The notes under the pieces: model-generated
What the model saw: the letters and a program-made list of their open reading frames with translations, nothing else
Told to the model about the DNA's origin: nothing
Databases searched by the model: none
NCBI GenBank assembly: GCA_030549495.1
Contig: JAUIRK010001039.1
Coordinates: 865,840 to 929,839 of the forward strand
Origin: Nectonema munidae
Taxonomy: Eukaryota > Nematomorpha > Nectonematoida > Nectonematidae
Reading direction: 5' to 3'
Length of the DNA stretch: 64,000 nucleotides
Made by a program: the position numbers and the translations under genes
Shown here: positions 60,641-64,000 of the stretch, one piece after another
How positions within the stretch are numbered: position 1 is the stretch's first letter
Layout of the letters: each line of letters opens with the position of its first letter

Positions 60641-62629
60641 ATGTTTAGATATATCATCAGACTTATAATTTTATGCTTTGCAGTTTTTGCTCTTGCTAAT
60701 ACTGCAAGTGTCATCAATAATAAAAATAAAAGAGGTTTGGAGGAACAAAACACCGATTTAGTGAAAATTTGTGATGCGATTAAAAGTATACTTATGCCTG
60801 CTAATAAAATAGAAAAGTATCATATTAATAGTTGTGATAATATTAAATGCGACCCCAAAATTTACTACAAAGAAGAATATGAGCCTTCTATTATGAAATC
60901 CATTGAACAAGATATAAAACAGAAGTTGGGAAAAATATACAAGTGTACATTAAGGAGCGGAAAAAAATGTAAAGATAATGAGCAGTGCCATAACAACCTC
61001 TGTAAGGGAAGATGTTTATGTGAAATCAGGGATGGAAGTGAGGAGGAATGCGCAAATTATGACAAAATGACGTGCACCGCCAACGAAGATTGTAAATACA
61101 TGCTGGGTGGAGGCGTGTGCGTGGAAAAAAATTGTGAATGTCTGCCTTCAAGGTATTTCAAGAAGGGTGAGTGCAGAGAGAAAGTGAAGTTGGGTTCAAA
61201 ATGTGGTGAGGATGAAGGATGCCACAGCAATAAATGCAGCAAAGGCAGATGTACTTGTAAGAAACACGAGTATAAAGAAAGTGGCGTTTGTCTAGAATTA
61301 AAAAAGTACGCTACGTCGTGTGAGAAAAGTAGAGAATGTGAGACCAAAAAGTGCGGAGGGGGAATGTGTAGGTGTCAAAAAGACGAGTATAATAATAGAA
61401 ATAATAAATGTTTGAAAAAGAAAAAATTAAATGAAAGTTGCATCAAAAACAAAGAATGTTTGTATAACTACTGTTATAAAAATCAATGCTTGTGCAATAA
61501 GAAAAAATTCTACCAGAGCACAGATGTGTGCTTATACAAGAGAAAACTGAGAGAAATTTGCAGCGTAAATGATATGTGCTTTTCGGGGTATTGTGAAAGT
61601 GGTTTGTGCGAGTGTAAAGAAGGAGAATGGGAGAGTCAAGAAGATAAGTACAAATACCGCGATAATAAATGTTTGGAAAAGAAAAAAATAGATGAGAGTT
61701 GCACCAATAACAAAGAATGTTCATCTAACATCTGTTATAACGAGAAATGTTCGTGTAATAAAGAAACGTACTATCAGAGAGGTGGTTCGTGTTACGTGAA
61801 GCAAAAACTAAAAGAAATTTGCAGTGTAAATGATATGTGCTTTTCTGGACAGTGCCGTAGTGGTTTGTGCAAGTGCGGCGAAGGAGAATACAATGAGAAG
61901 AGCGAAAGTAAGAACCTTTGCCGAAGAAAGAAGAAGATCAAGGAACCGTGTTCGCAAAATAAGGAATGTGAGAGTGGGTATTGCAGGCAAGAGTACCTGA
62001 ATGAGAAGAGACAAGCTTCTGTTTGTGCGTGTCTAGGGGGTTTCTACAATGGCAAAAAGTGCCAGAGATTTGTGCCGTTCAATGGGTTGTGTAAGAAAAA
62101 TATGAAATGTGGTAAGAAACTCGTGTGTAAGAATAGGAAGTGTGTGTGCAAATCAGATTACCAGTTCAAAGAAAAAGAGTGTCTGCCGAGTAAAAAAAAG
62201 GCATGCTACTCTGTTTTATTCACGCTGATCCCAAATGATATGGACACTTTCGGAAAAAATAACAAAAAAATGGAGATTGACACGCAAGAGCGTATTATAG
62301 GTAGAGAATTCAAGAAATTATTTGAAAATTATGTAGATAGTCGAGTTGAAATCCAAAACGGAGTACTTATTATCAACGTTTTCATGAAAGAATGGAGCAA
62401 AAAAGTGGAAAAAAAAATTGAGAACGTGTTACTTTACAAAATAGAAAATGAGAGAATGAACAAGAAAAAGAAAAAACCAAAGTACAAAAATATAAAAGTA
62501 CAGATAAAAGTAAACGAATTGTGTGGAAACTTTGACCTAATCTTCATTGTCATAGTTACGTTGCTATTGATTAGATTTAAATTTATAATATTTATTTTTA
62601 GTGCACACTTCGAACTGAAATTTCGTTAA
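60641..62629 (+). CDS. EB-module cysteine-rich membrane protein, copy 3 (662 aa, full form)
   Basis: Signal peptide and ten EB-type modules as in copy 1 (to residue 514). Then comes a segment absent from the other copies (about residues 530-620) with ERIIGREFKKLFENYVDSRV, the Gly of IQNGVLIINV and alternating strands and helices, resembling a SEA domain as found next to membrane helices. A Lys-rich stretch, the hydrophobic helix (LIFIVIVTLLLIRF) and a short tail follow. This looks like the ancestral architecture. It has about 31 amino-acid differences from copy 2, 16 of them in the first 120 residues. AATAAA follows the stop at 62635-62640. Function unknown; the SEA assignment is a pattern-based inference. 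Confidence 0.85.
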   Translation: MFRYIIRLIILCFAVFALANTASVINNKNKRGLEEQNTDLVKICDAIKSILMPANKIEKYHINSCDNIKCDPKIYYKEEYEPSIMKSIEQDIKQKLGKIYKCTLRSGKKCKDNEQCHNNLCKGRCLCEIRDGSEEECANYDKMTCTANEDCKYMLGGGVCVEKNCECLPSRYFKKGECREKVKLGSKCGEDEGCHSNKCSKGRCTCKKHEYKESGVCLELKKYATSCEKSRECETKKCGGGMCRCQKDEYNNRNNKCLKKKKLNESCIKNKECLYNYCYKNQCLCNKKKFYQSTDVCLYKRKLREICSVNDMCFSGYCESGLCECKEGEWESQEDKYKYRDNKCLEKKKIDESCTNNKECSSNICYNEKCSCNKETYYQRGGSCYVKQKLKEICSVNDMCFSGQCRSGLCKCGEGEYNEKSESKNLCRRKKKIKEPCSQNKECESGYCRQEYLNEKRQASVCACLGGFYNGKKCQRFVPFNGLCKKNMKCGKKLVCKNRKCVCKSDYQFKEKECLPSKKKACYSVLFTLIPNDMDTFGKNNKKMEIDTQERIIGREFKKLFENYVDSRVEIQNGVLIINVFMKEWSKKVEKKIENVLLYKIENERMNKKKKKPKYKNIKVQIKVNELCGNFDLIFIVIVTLLLIRFKFIIFIFSAHFELKFR

Positions 62630-63861
62630 CAAAAAATAAATTTTTGTAGTTTTAGCTAGTTAAATAATAATATATACATTTTAGCTAGTTTAATAATATT
62701 ACACTTATAAATTACATATATTTGAAAATAGAATTAGGATTGTTCATTTGTATAATTTATAAAATAGAGAAATTTAAATAAAACGATTTTTTTAACAAAG
62801 TAAACTTTATTAAGGCAAATATTTTCGGTTCAATCACGAACTGAGAAAATGAGAACATGAGGAGTAAAAATCGGAAGCCAAAAAAGAAAGTAAGTAAGGA
62901 GATTTTCAACTGTGATAGAGGATGGTAGCGAAGATATAGGAATAAAGAAAGAATTCAAACAGAATGTAAAAAGTTGTGCGATGCAAGGGAGTCCTCTGAG
63001 AGAGAATGTCTATGAAACTAATAAGAAAAGTATGAAAATGTTAAGGCAGATGAGCGGAGTAAGGAGAAAAGGCAGAATAAAGAACGAGGTTACAAGAGGA
63101 ACGGCAAAAGTGGTTATTCTGTAGTCTCGGAACAGAATAAGGCTATTGCAAGACTAAGTGCATGTCGTAAGAGGCGACTAAAATCACTGTTTGTTTATTT
63201 AAAACAGGCAACAAAGAGTGTGAGTTTCTGGCTCACATGAAACCCCCGTCTCAGAACGGCTAATACTTGGAATATTTTTATATTTTGGGGGGGACCTGTA
63301 TTCCAGATAATAACAAAGATGCCTTGCTTGAAACATAGGATAATTGATAACGATACATTCTTTATGGAAGAGAAACAATGAAAATTAAAATGTACTAACT
63401 CAAAATAGAAATCATCACGAGACGGGGTAGTATACAAGATGTGTTTTAAGGATTATGGTTGTGTAGACACAAAAACAAAATATAAAATTTGATTGTTAAA
63501 CGATACATGAGAATCAATTCAACATATAGCTTTTTGAAACAAAATTAACATCACTGTTGAATTCAGCATGATATGTATGTATATTATATGTGTAAAATAT
63601 ATAGTTATCATAAATGGCACAGATGCCAATATGTGATCATTTAGGCACTATTGGTCGTGTACCGAATATTTGGTAACTATTCGGCCTATTCCGTCATTTA
63701 TCTCACTATTCGGTACCCGGCATTTTTGGCACTATTCCTTGCCCAATAATTTTATATTATAAGGGTATTTTTAACACCACGTGACTCATCAGGCTACTTC
63801 AATGGCTATAGCTATGCCTTTATGGCTTTTTGAACAACTTTATTAATTAGATGCAAGCAAG
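62625..63861. repeat. Partial fourth array unit
   Basis: Repeats the spacer that starts each unit, including the 70-codon frame at 62912-63124, and stops after ATGCAAGCAAGA, where unit 1 continues into AATATGAACACAA. This is the right border of the array. Confidence 0.85.
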
Positions 63862-64000
63862 ATGATGATGTTATTAACACTTTCACAGAATTTCTCACAA
63901 TGTTGGAAGATAAAACTGATGAAATTCTGTCAGGATTTCTCAGTTACTTTTTTTAAGTTGATCAGCATTTGAGCCAGTTGATGGGGTTATTAACACTTTC
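63862..64000. other. Sequence beyond the array
   Basis: Unrelated to the unit. GTTATTAACACTTTC occurs at about 63871 and again at the very end of the window, so a tandem repeat of roughly 115 bp may start here. Confidence 0.4.

Larger units (their letters stand above)
33084..63861. repeat. Tandem array of a 9.7-10.0 kb unit
   Basis: Units: 33084-42871, 42872-52610, 52611-62624 and a partial fourth, 62625-63861. Corresponding landmarks are spaced 9733-9987 bp apart and the copies are nearly identical. Unit order: 3' flank of the previous gene, a 70-codon open frame of unknown meaning (33384-33596, 43169-43381, 52925-53137, 62912-63124), repeat a, piggyBac fossil I, repeat b with hAT fossil, piggyBac fossil II, small Helitron-like element, EB-module gene. 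Left border lies in the Tigger fossil; right border is within unit 4 at ATGCAAGCAAGA. Unit edges coincide with the gene 3' end because the array starts there. Confidence 0.9.

Noticed and set aside
33084-63861. EGF-like repeats in the array genes
   Set aside because: Spacing is C-x5-C-x4/5-C-x3/4-C-x-C with Lys/Glu-rich loops and no EGF glycine or aromatic pattern, closer to EB modules.

Overview
The window is AT-rich metazoan nuclear DNA, most likely from an arthropod. One gene is split by introns with GT/AG borders, and most of the rest is DNA-transposon debris (hAT, piggyBac, Tigger/pogo, Helitron-like) with a Penelope-like fossil and a tRNA-derived SINE. Nothing bacterial is visible: no operons, no ribosome binding sites, and only short open frames outside a few genes. 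The species cannot be named from the sequence.

Region 1 (about 800-15600) holds one host gene on the + strand. Six exons with compatible phases encode a 397-residue extracellular leucine-rich repeat protein: signal peptide, N-terminal cysteine cap, about nine LRRs, C-terminal cysteine cap and a hydrophobic C-terminal tail suggesting a GPI anchor or membrane stub. Its 7 kb fourth intron collected a truncated piggyBac, a ZMYM1-like hAT element that broke it, and a Helitron-like remnant. Introns 2 and 5 carry two copies, in opposite orientation, of the same tRNA-derived SINE.

Region 2 (about 16900-28080) is a Penelope-like GIY-YIG endonuclease fossil split by three head-to-tail copies of a roughly 3.6 kb non-autonomous Helitron-like element (5'-TC...CTAG-3', subterminal hairpin). 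The three units join directly and sit between one A and one T, without target duplication. Removing the block rejoins the Penelope reading frame, which fixes the borders exactly.

Region 3 (29020-33083) is a Tigger/pogo transposase fossil interrupted by a hAT element with perfect 15-bp terminal inverted repeats.

Region 4 (33084-63861) is a tandem array of a 9.7-10.0 kb unit: three complete units and 1.2 kb of a fourth. Each unit carries two different piggyBac fossils in opposite orientation, a hAT C-terminal fossil, a 235-bp direct-repeat pair, a small Helitron-like element, and at its 3' end an intronless gene for a secreted or membrane protein with ten EB-type cysteine modules. The three gene copies differ at the C-terminus: copy 3 keeps a SEA-like segment plus a transmembrane helix (662 aa), copy 1 has lost the SEA-like segment but keeps the helix (582 aa), and copy 2 is frame-broken before the helix and predicts a secreted form (534 aa). 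Copies 2 and 3 differ by 16 amino-acid changes and no silent change in their first 120 codons. This young, amplified, structurally diversifying family is the best candidate for unexplored biology here. The last 140 bases are unrelated sequence.
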